A stretch of 5,795 nucleotides of DNA from the NCBI GenBank assembly GCA_027044005.1, contig JALUDK010000058.1, forward strand, positions 1 to 5,795. The letters run 5' to 3'. Under the pieces are notes generated by a model. That model made no database searches and had not been told where the DNA came from. It saw nothing but the letters and a program-made list of their open reading frames with translations. Below, in pieces: positions 1 through 5,795 of the stretch (position 1 is the first letter of the stretch; every line of letters begins with the position of its first letter). The stretch is from Acidilobaceae archaeon. Lineage in GTDB: Archaea > Thermoproteota > Thermoprotei_A > Sulfolobales > Acidilobaceae. Both the position numbers and the translations under genes were made by a program.

Positions 1-1400
1 GGACAAGGTTCGCCCCCAACCCCGACTTCGTGATCCACATAGGCAACGCTAGGCCAGCCATACTCAGCGACGAGTATGCGAAGATGTACAAGGGGACGCT
101 GATCCTGAGGTTCGAGGACACCGACCCTAGGACCAAGACCCCTCTAAGGGAGGCCTATGACCTCATCAAGGAGGACCTGAAGTGGCTGGGGGTAGAGTGG
201 GGCGAGGAGCATATACAGAGCCTCAGGATGGAGATCTACTACGACGTGGCTAGGAGGCTCATCGAGAGGGGATGCGCGTACATAGACACCTGCGGGCAGG
301 AGTCGAGGGAGCTGCTGAGGCACGGCAAGTCGTGCCCCACCAGGACCAACCCGCCGGAGTGGCACCTGGAGGAATTCGAGAAGATGCTGGCCGGGGAGTA
401 TGGGGAGGGCGAGGCTGTGGTCAGGGTGAAGACGGATCTATCCCACCCCAACCCTAGCGTGAGGGACTGGGTGGCGCTTAGGATCATAGACACAACCAGG
501 CATCCTCACCCGCTTACAGGGTCGAAGTACATCGTGTGGCCCACCTACAACCTCGCGGTCAGCGTCGACGACCACATGATGGGGGTCACCCACGTCCTCA
601 GGGCCAAGGAGCACCAGGTCAACACCGAGAAGCAGCTATACGTGTACAAGTGCATGGGCTGGGAGCCCCCAGTATTCATCCACTTCGGCCGCCTAAAGCT
701 GGAGGGCTTCATAATGAGTAAGAGCTATATAAGGAGGCTGATAGAGGAGAACCCCGGCAAGTTCCTAGGATACGATGACCCCAGGTTCGGCACTATATCC
801 GGGCTTAGGAGGAGGGGTATACTCCCTGAAGCCATAAGGGAGGCGATCATAAGCCTGGGCGTTAAACCGGGGGATGTAACCCTGAGCTGGGCCAACCTGG
901 CCGCCATTAACAGGAAGATGCTAGACAGGATGGCCGACAGGATCATGTACGTCCACGACCCCGAGAGGCTAGCCGTAGACCAGCCCCAGTGCATGGAGGC
1001 AACTATACCCAGGCACCCCGAGAGGCCACAGGATAGCAGGGTGATCAAGGTGTGCCCCGGGGACGTGGTCCTTCTGAACAAGGGAGACGCCCTGGGGGAG
1101 GTTAGGCTCATGGGCCTTGGCAACTATAGGGTAGAGGACGGTAGGCTGGTATACACCGGTGACAGCCTAGAGTATGCCAGGAGCAAGAGGCTGCCCATAG
1201 TGCAGTGGGTGAAGGAGGCAGGCTCGGTAAGAGTTAGACTGCTCAAGCCCCAAGGCCTCGAGCTGGAGGTGGAGGAGGGACACGCCGAGGCCGCCCTCAG
1301 GGATTACGGAGTCGACTCTAGGCTACAACTAGTCCGCTACGGCTTCGCCCGGGTCGACTCGGCTGGAGAGGAGTACACCCTCATCTACACACACGACTAG
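1..1400 (+). CDS. gltX: Glutamyl-tRNA synthetase, archaeal type (5'-truncated by the window edge)
   Basis: Class I aminoacyl-tRNA synthetase that attaches glutamate to tRNA-Glu in the cytoplasm. Archaeal enzymes of this family are usually non-discriminating and also load tRNA-Gln, which GatDE then amidates. The frame is open from base 3, giving 465 visible residues. Counted from there, the HIGH-motif equivalent HIGN is at 12-15, preceded by TRFAPNP, followed by RFEDTDPR at 36-43. The KMSKS equivalent IMSKS is at 237-241, followed by the family's DDPR...GLRRRGI segment. From about residue 315 the sequence matches the beta-barrel anticodon-binding half typical of archaeal/eukaryotic GluRS rather than the helical bacterial type. 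Family members are about 550-580 residues, so roughly 100 N-terminal residues lie upstream. The GTG at base 30 is an internal Val, not the start. The gene ends in TAG, 35 bases before pheS. GlnRS shares this fold but is not expected in archaea. Confidence 0.96.
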   Translation, partial: TRFAPNPDFVIHIGNARPAILSDEYAKMYKGTLILRFEDTDPRTKTPLREAYDLIKEDLKWLGVEWGEEHIQSLRMEIYYDVARRLIERGCAYIDTCGQESRELLRHGKSCPTRTNPPEWHLEEFEKMLAGEYGEGEAVVRVKTDLSHPNPSVRDWVALRIIDTTRHPHPLTGSKYIVWPTYNLAVSVDDHMMGVTHVLRAKEHQVNTEKQLYVYKCMGWEPPVFIHFGRLKLEGFIMSKSYIRRLIEENPGKFLGYDDPRFGTISGLRRRGILPEAIREAIISLGVKPGDVTLSWANLAAINRKMLDRMADRIMYVHDPERLAVDQPQCMEATIPRHPERPQDSRVIKVCPGDVVLLNKGDALGEVRLMGLGNYRVEDGRLVYTGDSLEYARSKRLPIVQWVKEAGSVRVRLLKPQGLELEVEEGHAEAALRDYGVDSRLQLVRYGFARVDSAGEEYTLIYTHD

Positions 1401-1403
1401 CCC

Positions 1404-1417
1404 CTAAGATATATACC
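1404..1417 (+). promoter_or_regulatory. TATA-box promoter for pheS-pheT
   Basis: The 35-base gap between gltX and pheS contains CTAAGATATATACC, an AT-rich island in GC-rich surroundings, with TATATA at 1410-1415. In archaea the TATA box is centred about 26-27 bases before the transcription start, which puts the start near 1438-1439. That coincides with the proposed pheS start codons TTG 1436 and GTG 1439. This suggests pheST has its own promoter and a transcript with little or no leader, in addition to any read-through from gltX. The call rests on position and composition only. Confidence 0.55.
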
Positions 1418-1435
1418 AGGCCCGCCTCAGGCCCA

Positions 1436-2890
1436 TTGGTGGGGTCCACCGTCTTGGCGAAGACTCCAGTCAGCTGGACGGAGTATAAGGTCCTCGAAGC
1501 CATGGCCAAGGCAGGGGTTAGGGGAGGCCCCATAGGGGAGGTAGCATCCAGGATAGGCGTACCCGAGTCAACGCTCCACAGCGTCGCTAGACTCCTAGAG
1601 GAGAAGGGGCTGGCCCGGGTAAGGGTAGAGGAGGGAGAGAGGCTCGAGCTCACCGAGAGGGGCCAGGAGGCCCTCAGAGAGGGGCTACCCGAGGAGAAGC
1701 TTGTCAAGCTCCTGGAGGAGAAGGGGGGAGAAGCCAGTATAGAGGAGGTCAGGGAGAGGCTGGGCAGGGAGGCTGGCGTTGCTATAGGCCAGGCCAGGAG
1801 GCAGGGCCTCGTCCAGGTTGAGGCTGGCCGGGTTAAGCTAACCGGGGCCAAGCCCGGGCTGAGGCAAGCCCTTGAGGCGGTTGCCCAGGGCAGGGCCCCT
1901 GGGGGGGCTCTGGGCGAGTTATTGTCACGTGGCCTAGCTAGGAGGGTTAAGATTAGGAGGGAGGTCCTCGAGCTAGCTGGGGACCCTTCGAGCCTCCTGG
2001 ATAGGGTCGAAGTTGAGGCTTCCAGGCTAACCCACGACATGCTGGCTAGTGGCGAGTGGAGGAGGTATAGGTTTAGGCCGTATAATGTTGGGGCTGAGCC
2101 GCCTAGGGTCATGCCAGCCAGGATCCACTTCCTCACTGATTTCATAGAGATGCTTAGGGACCTGATGAAGGAGATGGGGTTCACTGAGGCCCGGGGTCCC
2201 ATCGTCGAGCTTGAACTGTTCAACTTTGACCTCCTCTTCCAGGCCCAGGACCACCCGGCTAGGGAGATACACGACACCCTCTGGGTCGAGGCTCCCCCTG
2301 CCGGTCTTGAGGAGTATAGGGAGCTAGTGGAGAGGACTAGGAGGACCCACGAGGAGGGCTGGGGCTACCGTTGGAGCCCCGAGGTGGCGGCAAGGCTAGT
2401 GCTCAGGAGCCAGACCACCAGTGTCTCCGCTAGGCTCCTAGCCTCTAGGCCCAGCCCGCCGATTAGGTTCTTCACCCTGGGCAGAGTGTATAGGAGCGAT
2501 GTCGTGGATGCTACCCACCTCCCCGAGTTCCACCAGCTAGACGGTATAGAGGGGTATAGCGGCTACACGTTCCGGGATCTCCTAGGCACACTCAGGGAGA
2601 TCTTCGAGAGGCTGGGCCTCCAGGTCAAGTTCAAGCCCGCCTATTTCCCCTTCACAGAGCCCAGCGTGGAGGGCTATGTAAGGCTCCCCAGCGGCAGGTG
2701 GCTGGAGCTTTTCGGGGCTGGCCTCTTCAGGCCCGAGGTCCTCTACATGGCTGGGGTGGACTACCCTGTGGGGGCCTGGGGCTTCGGCGTGGAGAGGCTG
2801 GCCGCTGCCTTCTATGGCATTAGCGATATCAGGCTCCTCTACACGAGGGATACTATGTATATTAGGTCCTTCCCCGTGAGGGTGGTGTAG
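1436..2890 (+). CDS. pheS: Phenylalanyl-tRNA synthetase alpha subunit
   Basis: Catalytic subunit of the cytoplasmic (alpha-beta)2 PheRS, which activates phenylalanine and charges tRNA-Phe. The product is 484 residues, near the usual archaeal length. Residues about 10-190 form the N-terminal extension of winged-helix-like units typical of archaeal/eukaryotic PheS; a first unit spans about 14-78 and a second about 85-140. The class II core follows: motif 1 about 228-258, the QAQDHPARE segment at 269-277, motif 2 FTLGRVYRSD at 346-355 running into HLPEFHQ at 361-367, the FTEPS segment at 406-410 and ELFGAG at 424-429 near the Phe pocket, and motif 3 GFGVER at 449-454 with its Arg at 454. The start is uncertain: TTG 1436, GTG 1439 and TTG 1454 are all in frame. 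I favour 1436/1439 because the upstream TATA element places transcription initiation there. The gene ends in TAG one base before pheT. Confidence 0.97.
   Translation: MVGSTVLAKTPVSWTEYKVLEAMAKAGVRGGPIGEVASRIGVPESTLHSVARLLEEKGLARVRVEEGERLELTERGQEALREGLPEEKLVKLLEEKGGEASIEEVRERLGREAGVAIGQARRQGLVQVEAGRVKLTGAKPGLRQALEAVAQGRAPGGALGELLSRGLARRVKIRREVLELAGDPSSLLDRVEVEASRLTHDMLASGEWRRYRFRPYNVGAEPPRVMPARIHFLTDFIEMLRDLMKEMGFTEARGPIVELELFNFDLLFQAQDHPAREIHDTLWVEAPPAGLEEYRELVERTRRTHEEGWGYRWSPEVAARLVLRSQTTSVSARLLASRPSPPIRFFTLGRVYRSDVVDATHLPEFHQLDGIEGYSGYTFRDLLGTLREIFERLGLQVKFKPAYFPFTEPSVEGYVRLPSGRWLELFGAGLFRPEVLYMAGVDYPVGAWGFGVERLAAAFYGISDIRLLYTRDTMYIRSFPVRVV
2878..2887 (+). promoter_or_regulatory. Ribosome binding site of pheT inside the end of pheS
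   Basis: The last codons of pheS read GAGGGTGGTG, which contains GAGG and GGTG cores complementary to the archaeal 16S rRNA 3' end, 4-10 bases before the GTG at 2892. It supports that GTG as the pheT start and suggests translational coupling between the two subunits. The surrounding DNA is rich in GAGG and GGTG, so the match alone is weak. Confidence 0.4.
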
Positions 2891-2891
2891 G

Positions 2892-4520
2892 GTGCCAGTA
2901 GTCAAGTTCAAGCCCGATAGGCTCCTCAACGCTCTCGGCGTGGGTAGTGTAGAGGAAGCGGGGGAGGTCCTCTTCAGGCTCAAGTGCGAGGTGGAGGAGA
3001 ACCCCGAGGGCCTAGTCGAGGTGGAGGTGAACCCGGATAGGCCCGACATGTACATGCTGGAGGGCATAGCCAGGGCGGCCCGCGGGATCTTGAGGCTGGA
3101 GTCCGGCTGGGAGATGCCACGGGTCAGGGACAGCGGGATCACGCTCAGGGTCGGGGAAGCGCCTTCTAGGCCCTACATAGCCGCGGCTGTCGTCTACAAC
3201 TATAGGCTGGATGAGGATACGCTTGATGAGCTGATACAGTTCCAGGAGAAGCTGCATGATACGATAGGTAGGAGGAGGCGTAAGGTTGCGATAGGCATAC
3301 ATGACCTGGCGAAGCTGCCATCGACGGAGGTAGAGTACAAGTCTCAGGGCCTCGATACTAGGATGAAGCCCCTGGGCCTAGACGTCGATGTCGAGGCCTC
3401 GTGGGTCCTCGAGAACACGGAGCAGGGCGTAAAGTATGGCGGGATATCGCTAGAGGAGGGGAGGCACCCATTCCTCCTAGCCGGGGGCCAAGTCATAGCT
3501 ATGCCCCCCGTAATCAATAGCAACATAACTAGGCTTGAGCCCGGGACCAGGGACCTCTTCATCGACGTCACCGGTACTGACGCCAGGACGGTGGCTAAGG
3601 TCCTAGACGTCATTGTATCTACACTATCCTACAGGGATGGAGTCGAGGTTGGCCTAGTCAGGCTAGAGGGCGCACCCTGGAAGTCTACCCCCCTCCTCTC
3701 ATCCGTCAAGTACAACCTAAGCCCTAGCGAGGTCAACAATGTCCTGGGGACCAGCCTCACCCCGGAGGAGGTGGCAGATCACCTATCCTACATGAGGCAC
3801 AACGCCAGGGCTAGCGGAGCCACGGTAATGGTTGCGGTGCCCCCGTTTAGGGTTGATATACTGCGCAGCGTGGACCTGGCCGAGGACGTTGCAATATCCA
3901 TAGGCTACGAGGACCTTGGCCCTAGGCTACCACACTTCACTACCCGCGGCTCCCTGCTAGGCGAGACCCGCCTCTCGAGGAGGCTGAGGGAGCTACTGGT
4001 GGGCCTCGGATTCACTGAGGTCCTACAGCTGACCCTAACAAGCCCCAAACTAGCCTCCCTGGCCGGAGGCGGGGTTAGGGTTAGGAACCCTGTCCAGGAG
4101 GAATACAGCGTGCTGAGGCCTAGCCTGCTACCTGGGCTGATCGCTGTTGCAAGGGCGAACCTGCATAGGGATAAGCCTGTCAAGGTATTCGAGATAGGCC
4201 TAGTCGCTAGGCCCTCAGGTGGTGGCATAGTTGACGAGCTCATGCTGGGCCTGATGGTTATGGATTACGAGGCTAGCTACGAGGATATACAGGCTCCCTT
4301 ATACTCGGTCCTCAGGCTACTCGGCATAAGCTTCGCCGTCGAGCCTACGGAGCATGGGCTCCTAATGCCGGGGAGGGCTGCTAGGATCCTAGCTGAAGGC
4401 ACGGTCCTAGGCGTGCTGGGGGAGGTTAGGCCGGAGGTCCTAGAGGAGGCAGGGGTAGACTATCCCCTGGTGGTCGCCGAGGTCTCGGTGGATAAGCTAG
4501 CCCGCCTGGCCCCGGGCTAG
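2892..4520 (+). CDS. pheT: Phenylalanyl-tRNA synthetase beta subunit
   Basis: Non-catalytic partner of PheS; in the archaeal/eukaryotic family it stabilises the heterotetramer and carries the B3/B4 domain that hydrolyses mischarged Tyr-tRNA-Phe. The 542 residues fit the archaeal form, about 550, which lacks the bacterial N-terminal tRNA-binding and C-terminal anticodon-binding extensions. The N-terminal region has the family segment NPDRPDMYMLEGIARA at 47-62. The B3/B4 editing region lies about 80-260 and ends around DVTGTD at 225-230. The B5 domain runs about 274-345, from YNLSPSEVNN to GYEDLGPRLP. A degenerate class II synthetase core follows from about 355, with NPVQEEYSVLRPSLLPGL from 399. 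The GTG start sits one base after the pheS stop and gives the conserved N-terminus MPVVKF; no other start is needed. The two genes almost certainly form one transcript. The gene ends in TAG. Confidence 0.97.
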   Translation: MPVVKFKPDRLLNALGVGSVEEAGEVLFRLKCEVEENPEGLVEVEVNPDRPDMYMLEGIARAARGILRLESGWEMPRVRDSGITLRVGEAPSRPYIAAAVVYNYRLDEDTLDELIQFQEKLHDTIGRRRRKVAIGIHDLAKLPSTEVEYKSQGLDTRMKPLGLDVDVEASWVLENTEQGVKYGGISLEEGRHPFLLAGGQVIAMPPVINSNITRLEPGTRDLFIDVTGTDARTVAKVLDVIVSTLSYRDGVEVGLVRLEGAPWKSTPLLSSVKYNLSPSEVNNVLGTSLTPEEVADHLSYMRHNARASGATVMVAVPPFRVDILRSVDLAEDVAISIGYEDLGPRLPHFTTRGSLLGETRLSRRLRELLVGLGFTEVLQLTLTSPKLASLAGGGVRVRNPVQEEYSVLRPSLLPGLIAVARANLHRDKPVKVFEIGLVARPSGGGIVDELMLGLMVMDYEASYEDIQAPLYSVLRLLGISFAVEPTEHGLLMPGRAARILAEGTVLGVLGEVRPEVLEEAGVDYPLVVAEVSVDKLARLAPG

Positions 4521-4525
4521 ACCAT

Positions 4526-4535
4526 CCTATTTACC
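4526..4535 (+). promoter_or_regulatory. Possible weak TATA-like promoter for mptA
   Basis: The 50-base gap after pheT holds CCTATTTACC, with TATTTA at 4528-4533, the only AT-rich patch there. The usual archaeal spacing would put the transcription start near 4557 and leave a leader of about 14-17 bases. It is less TATA-like than the element before pheS, so mptA may simply be read through from pheT. Confidence 0.3.
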
Positions 4536-4558
4536 CTCCCCCGAAGGTCCTGCCTCGT

Positions 4559-4563
4559 GGGTG
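4559..4563 (+). promoter_or_regulatory. Candidate Shine-Dalgarno of mptA
   Basis: GGGTG lies 7 bases before GTG 4571 and 10 bases before ATG 4574, so it does not decide between the two adjacent start codons. It would sit right at the 5' end of the transcript if the TATA-like element at 4526-4535 is used. Confidence 0.3.
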
Positions 4564-4573
4564 CTGTGCTGTG

Positions 4574-5416
4574 ATGGAGATCCAGGATGCTAGGCCTAGG
4601 CACCCCATACCCCTGGACTGGGTTGGGTTCCGGGGGGTAAGGAGGAGGGTTGTAATAGAGAGCCCTCAGGGGCCTATAGGCCTCGACCTGGACCTGGACG
4701 TGCTTGTTGGGATTGACGGTGATAGGAGGGGTGCACACCTTTCTAGGAATATAGAGGCGGTGAGGGAGGCGCTGGAGCCCCCCTCGCGGGCTCCCTCGCT
4801 GGAGGAGTACCTGGAATCCATAGCTAGGGGCCTCCTTGGCAGGCATGAATATGCTACTAGGGCTAGTGTTAGGGCGAGGACTAGGTATTATGTCGATATT
4901 GAGTATCGTGGCCTTCGGGGCGTGGAGCCTGTCGAGGTCGAGGTTGGAGTCCACATAGATAGGGGTGGAGAGAGGAGGTGGAGCGTCGCTGCAACGGTCA
5001 AGGGTATGACCGTCTGCCCCAGCGCGCAGTCAACTATAGCCTCCATGCTGGGGGTTGAGACTGGCCGGGCGCCTAGCCACAGCCAGAAGGCGGTGCTAAC
5101 CGGTAGGATTGAGACGATGGGGAAGCTTATTAGGATCGAGGATATAGCCAGGGAGTTATTCATGAGCTTTTCCGCCCCTGCCATGACGCTCCTTAAGAGG
5201 AGCCAGGAGGCTAGGCTCATACTCGAGGCCCACTCCTCCCCAATGTTTGTTGAGGACCTTGTCAGGGAGGCGGTAGCCAGGCTCGAGGAGTTACTCAGGG
5301 GCATGGGCTTGGAGCGAGCTGTTATAGAGGTGGAGGCGGTAAGCCTAGAGAGCATACATCCCCACGACGTCTATGCCTATAAGAGGAGTGTTATAGGATC
5401 AGGAGCCGAGGACTAG
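4574..5416 (+). CDS. mptA: GTP cyclohydrolase, MptA/FolE2 family (type IB/IV)
   Basis: Metal-dependent T-fold enzyme that opens the guanine ring of GTP. Archaeal MptA releases 7,8-dihydroneopterin 2',3'-cyclic phosphate, while bacterial FolE2 makes dihydroneopterin triphosphate. In archaea this step feeds pterin cofactors and the 7-deazaguanine (archaeosine) tRNA modification. The 280 residues fit the family. The N-terminus carries the family signature QDARPRHPIPLDWVGFRGVRR, followed by DRRGAHLSRNIEAV. Likely metal or active-site residues are Cys148 in MTVCPSAQ, His169 in SHSQK, Glu227 in FVED and His262/His264 in IHPHD. These were assigned by family resemblance, not by structure. Other members often show CPC and HNQ where this one has CPS and HSQ. 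The start is ATG 4574, or GTG 4571 immediately before it. The gene follows pheT by about 50 bases and its 3' end overlaps the opposite-strand CBS gene by 18 bases. Which exact product it makes cannot be decided from sequence. Confidence 0.92.
   Translation: MEIQDARPRHPIPLDWVGFRGVRRRVVIESPQGPIGLDLDLDVLVGIDGDRRGAHLSRNIEAVREALEPPSRAPSLEEYLESIARGLLGRHEYATRASVRARTRYYVDIEYRGLRGVEPVEVEVGVHIDRGGERRWSVAATVKGMTVCPSAQSTIASMLGVETGRAPSHSQKAVLTGRIETMGKLIRIEDIARELFMSFSAPAMTLLKRSQEARLILEAHSSPMFVEDLVREAVARLEELLRGMGLERAVIEVEAVSLESIHPHDVYAYKRSVIGSGAED
5376..5397. repeat. Inverted repeat at the convergent 3' ends
   Basis: CCTATAA (5376-5382) and TTATAGG (5391-5397) are perfect 7-base complements around an 8-base loop. 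The repeat lies inside the last codons of mptA and immediately beyond the stop codon of the opposite-strand CBS gene. It could form a hairpin in either transcript. There is no T-run after it on either strand, so it is not a standard terminator. A repeat this short is also expected by chance a few times in a window this size. Confidence 0.3.
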
Positions 5417-5795
5417 CTTGTCGCCGTGGCCAGCTAGGGCCCTTATCACTCCCCACTCGTCCACCACGCCCACGACGTGACCCTCTACCTCCAGGACTAC
5501 CGCCTCGGTGTCGTACTCCCTCATCTTTTGTGCCGTGTCACTTATGGAAGCGGTCGCTGGTGCTATCGCCTCTACGGGGTGCGCCACGCTGATGGCCTCG
5601 TCCCATAGACCGTGGAAGCCTAGGTGGGATAATGCGCCTATGACAGATAGTGACGGTATGACCCCGACTGTGCTACGGCCTTCCAGGACTAGTACGCTCC
5701 TAACCCCATGCATACCCATGGTCTTGACCACGTCCACCACCTTACTATTGGGCCCGACGCTTGGGTACCTGGGGGTCGAGTACCTTATTGCAGGG
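5399..5795 (-). CDS. Paired CBS-domain protein (5'-truncated by the window edge)
   Basis: The reverse strand codes for 131 visible residues ending in TGA and is open to the window edge. Counting from the first complete codon (5794-5792), one CBS repeat spans about 11-58, with VVDVVKTMGMHGVRSVLVLE followed by GVIP. A second spans about 72-121, with the pattern ISDTAQKMREYDTEAVVLEV followed by GHVVGVVDEWGVIRAL. Two CBS repeats form a Bateman module, which in known families usually binds adenine nucleotides or S-adenosylmethionine and acts as a sensor; the ligand cannot be read here. The GTG at 5740 is probably an internal Val, since starting there would cut into the first repeat. The gene may be a small stand-alone CBS protein or the tail of a larger one. 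No membrane segment is seen in the visible part. It converges on mptA, so it is not in that operon; its promoter lies outside the window. Confidence 0.85.
   Translation of the reverse strand, partial: PAIRYSTPRYPSVGPNSKVVDVVKTMGMHGVRSVLVLEGRSTVGVIPSLSVIGALSHLGFHGLWDEAISVAHPVEAIAPATASISDTAQKMREYDTEAVVLEVEGHVVGVVDEWGVIRALAGHGDKLVLGS

Noticed and set aside
30..32. GTG as start codon of gltX
   Set aside because: The frame is open upstream to base 3 and encodes the conserved TRFAPNP segment just before the HIGH motif, so this is an internal Val.
1381..2277. Long reverse-strand open frame (298 codons) opposite pheS and the end of gltX
   Set aside because: It is antisense to conserved pheS coding sequence, its product is Ser/Leu-rich and low in complexity, and it matches no family I know. 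The skewed codon use of the + strand explains the lack of stops.
2429..2442. Inverted repeat GCTAGG-CT-CCTAGC
   Set aside because: It lies in the middle of pheS, encodes conserved residues, and is explained by the same CTAG-rich codon pairs. No regulatory context.
2582..3142. Reverse-strand open frame (186 codons) across the pheS/pheT junction
   Set aside because: It is a shadow of two well-supported genes on the other strand, with Pro/Ser/Leu-rich composition and no recognisable motif.
3222..3234. C/D-box sRNA-like motifs (TTGATGAGCTGA)
   Set aside because: The C-box-like and D-box-like elements are only a base or so apart, with no room for guide sequences, the first base does not fit the consensus, and they lie in pheT coding sequence.
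4381..4392. Perfect 12-base palindrome CTAGGATCCTAG
   Set aside because: It is within pheT and arises from the CTAG-rich codon use. About one such palindrome is expected by chance in a window of this size.
4683..4698. Short tandem repeat encoding alternating Leu-Asp in mptA
   Set aside because: It is only two and a half copies of a 6-base unit in a normal beta-strand region of the protein; no evidence of repeat expansion.
4888..5355. Reverse-strand open frame (155 codons) inside mptA
   Set aside because: It lies fully antisense to conserved mptA motifs, including the Cys and His metal-site segments, and is Ser/Leu-rich without domain features.

Overview
The window is a compact stretch of archaeal chromosome. 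It most resembles a hyperthermophilic crenarchaeon of the Desulfurococcales type (Aeropyrum, Hyperthermus or Pyrodictium kind). This is an inference from four things: archaeal-type synthetases, an archaeal MptA/FolE2-type GTP cyclohydrolase, heavy use of AGG for Arg and ATA for Ile in GC-rich DNA, and GTG/TTG starts with TATA-like promoters. I cannot name the species from the sequence.

Layout: (1) bases 1-1400, + strand: gltX (glutamyl-tRNA synthetase), cut at its 5' end by the window edge. (2) A 35-base gap holding a clear TATA-like element. (3) 1436-2890: pheS, and 2892-4520: pheT, the two subunits of phenylalanyl-tRNA synthetase, one base apart. (4) A 50-base gap with a weaker TATA-like element. 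(5) 4574-5416: mptA/folE2-family GTP cyclohydrolase. (6) 5399-5795, - strand: a paired-CBS-domain protein, convergent with mptA, overlapping its 3' end by 18 bases and cut by the right window edge. No stretch over 300 bases lacks a gene. I see no tRNA, rRNA, CRISPR array, insertion sequence or sign of horizontal transfer.

How it fits together: three of the five genes charge tRNA with Glu (probably also tRNA-Gln, by mischarging) or Phe. The fourth makes the pterin precursor that in archaea feeds both pterin/folate-type cofactors and the 7-deazaguanine (archaeosine) modification of tRNA. A translation/tRNA-maturation theme is therefore plausible but unproven. All four + strand genes end in TAG.

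The window reads as ordinary housekeeping DNA; I did not find an undescribed system. The observations worth a second look are modest: a probably leaderless TTG/GTG start for pheS, the mptA linkage and its metal-site variants, the convergent overlap with an inverted repeat, and an apparent excess of the tetranucleotide CTAG.
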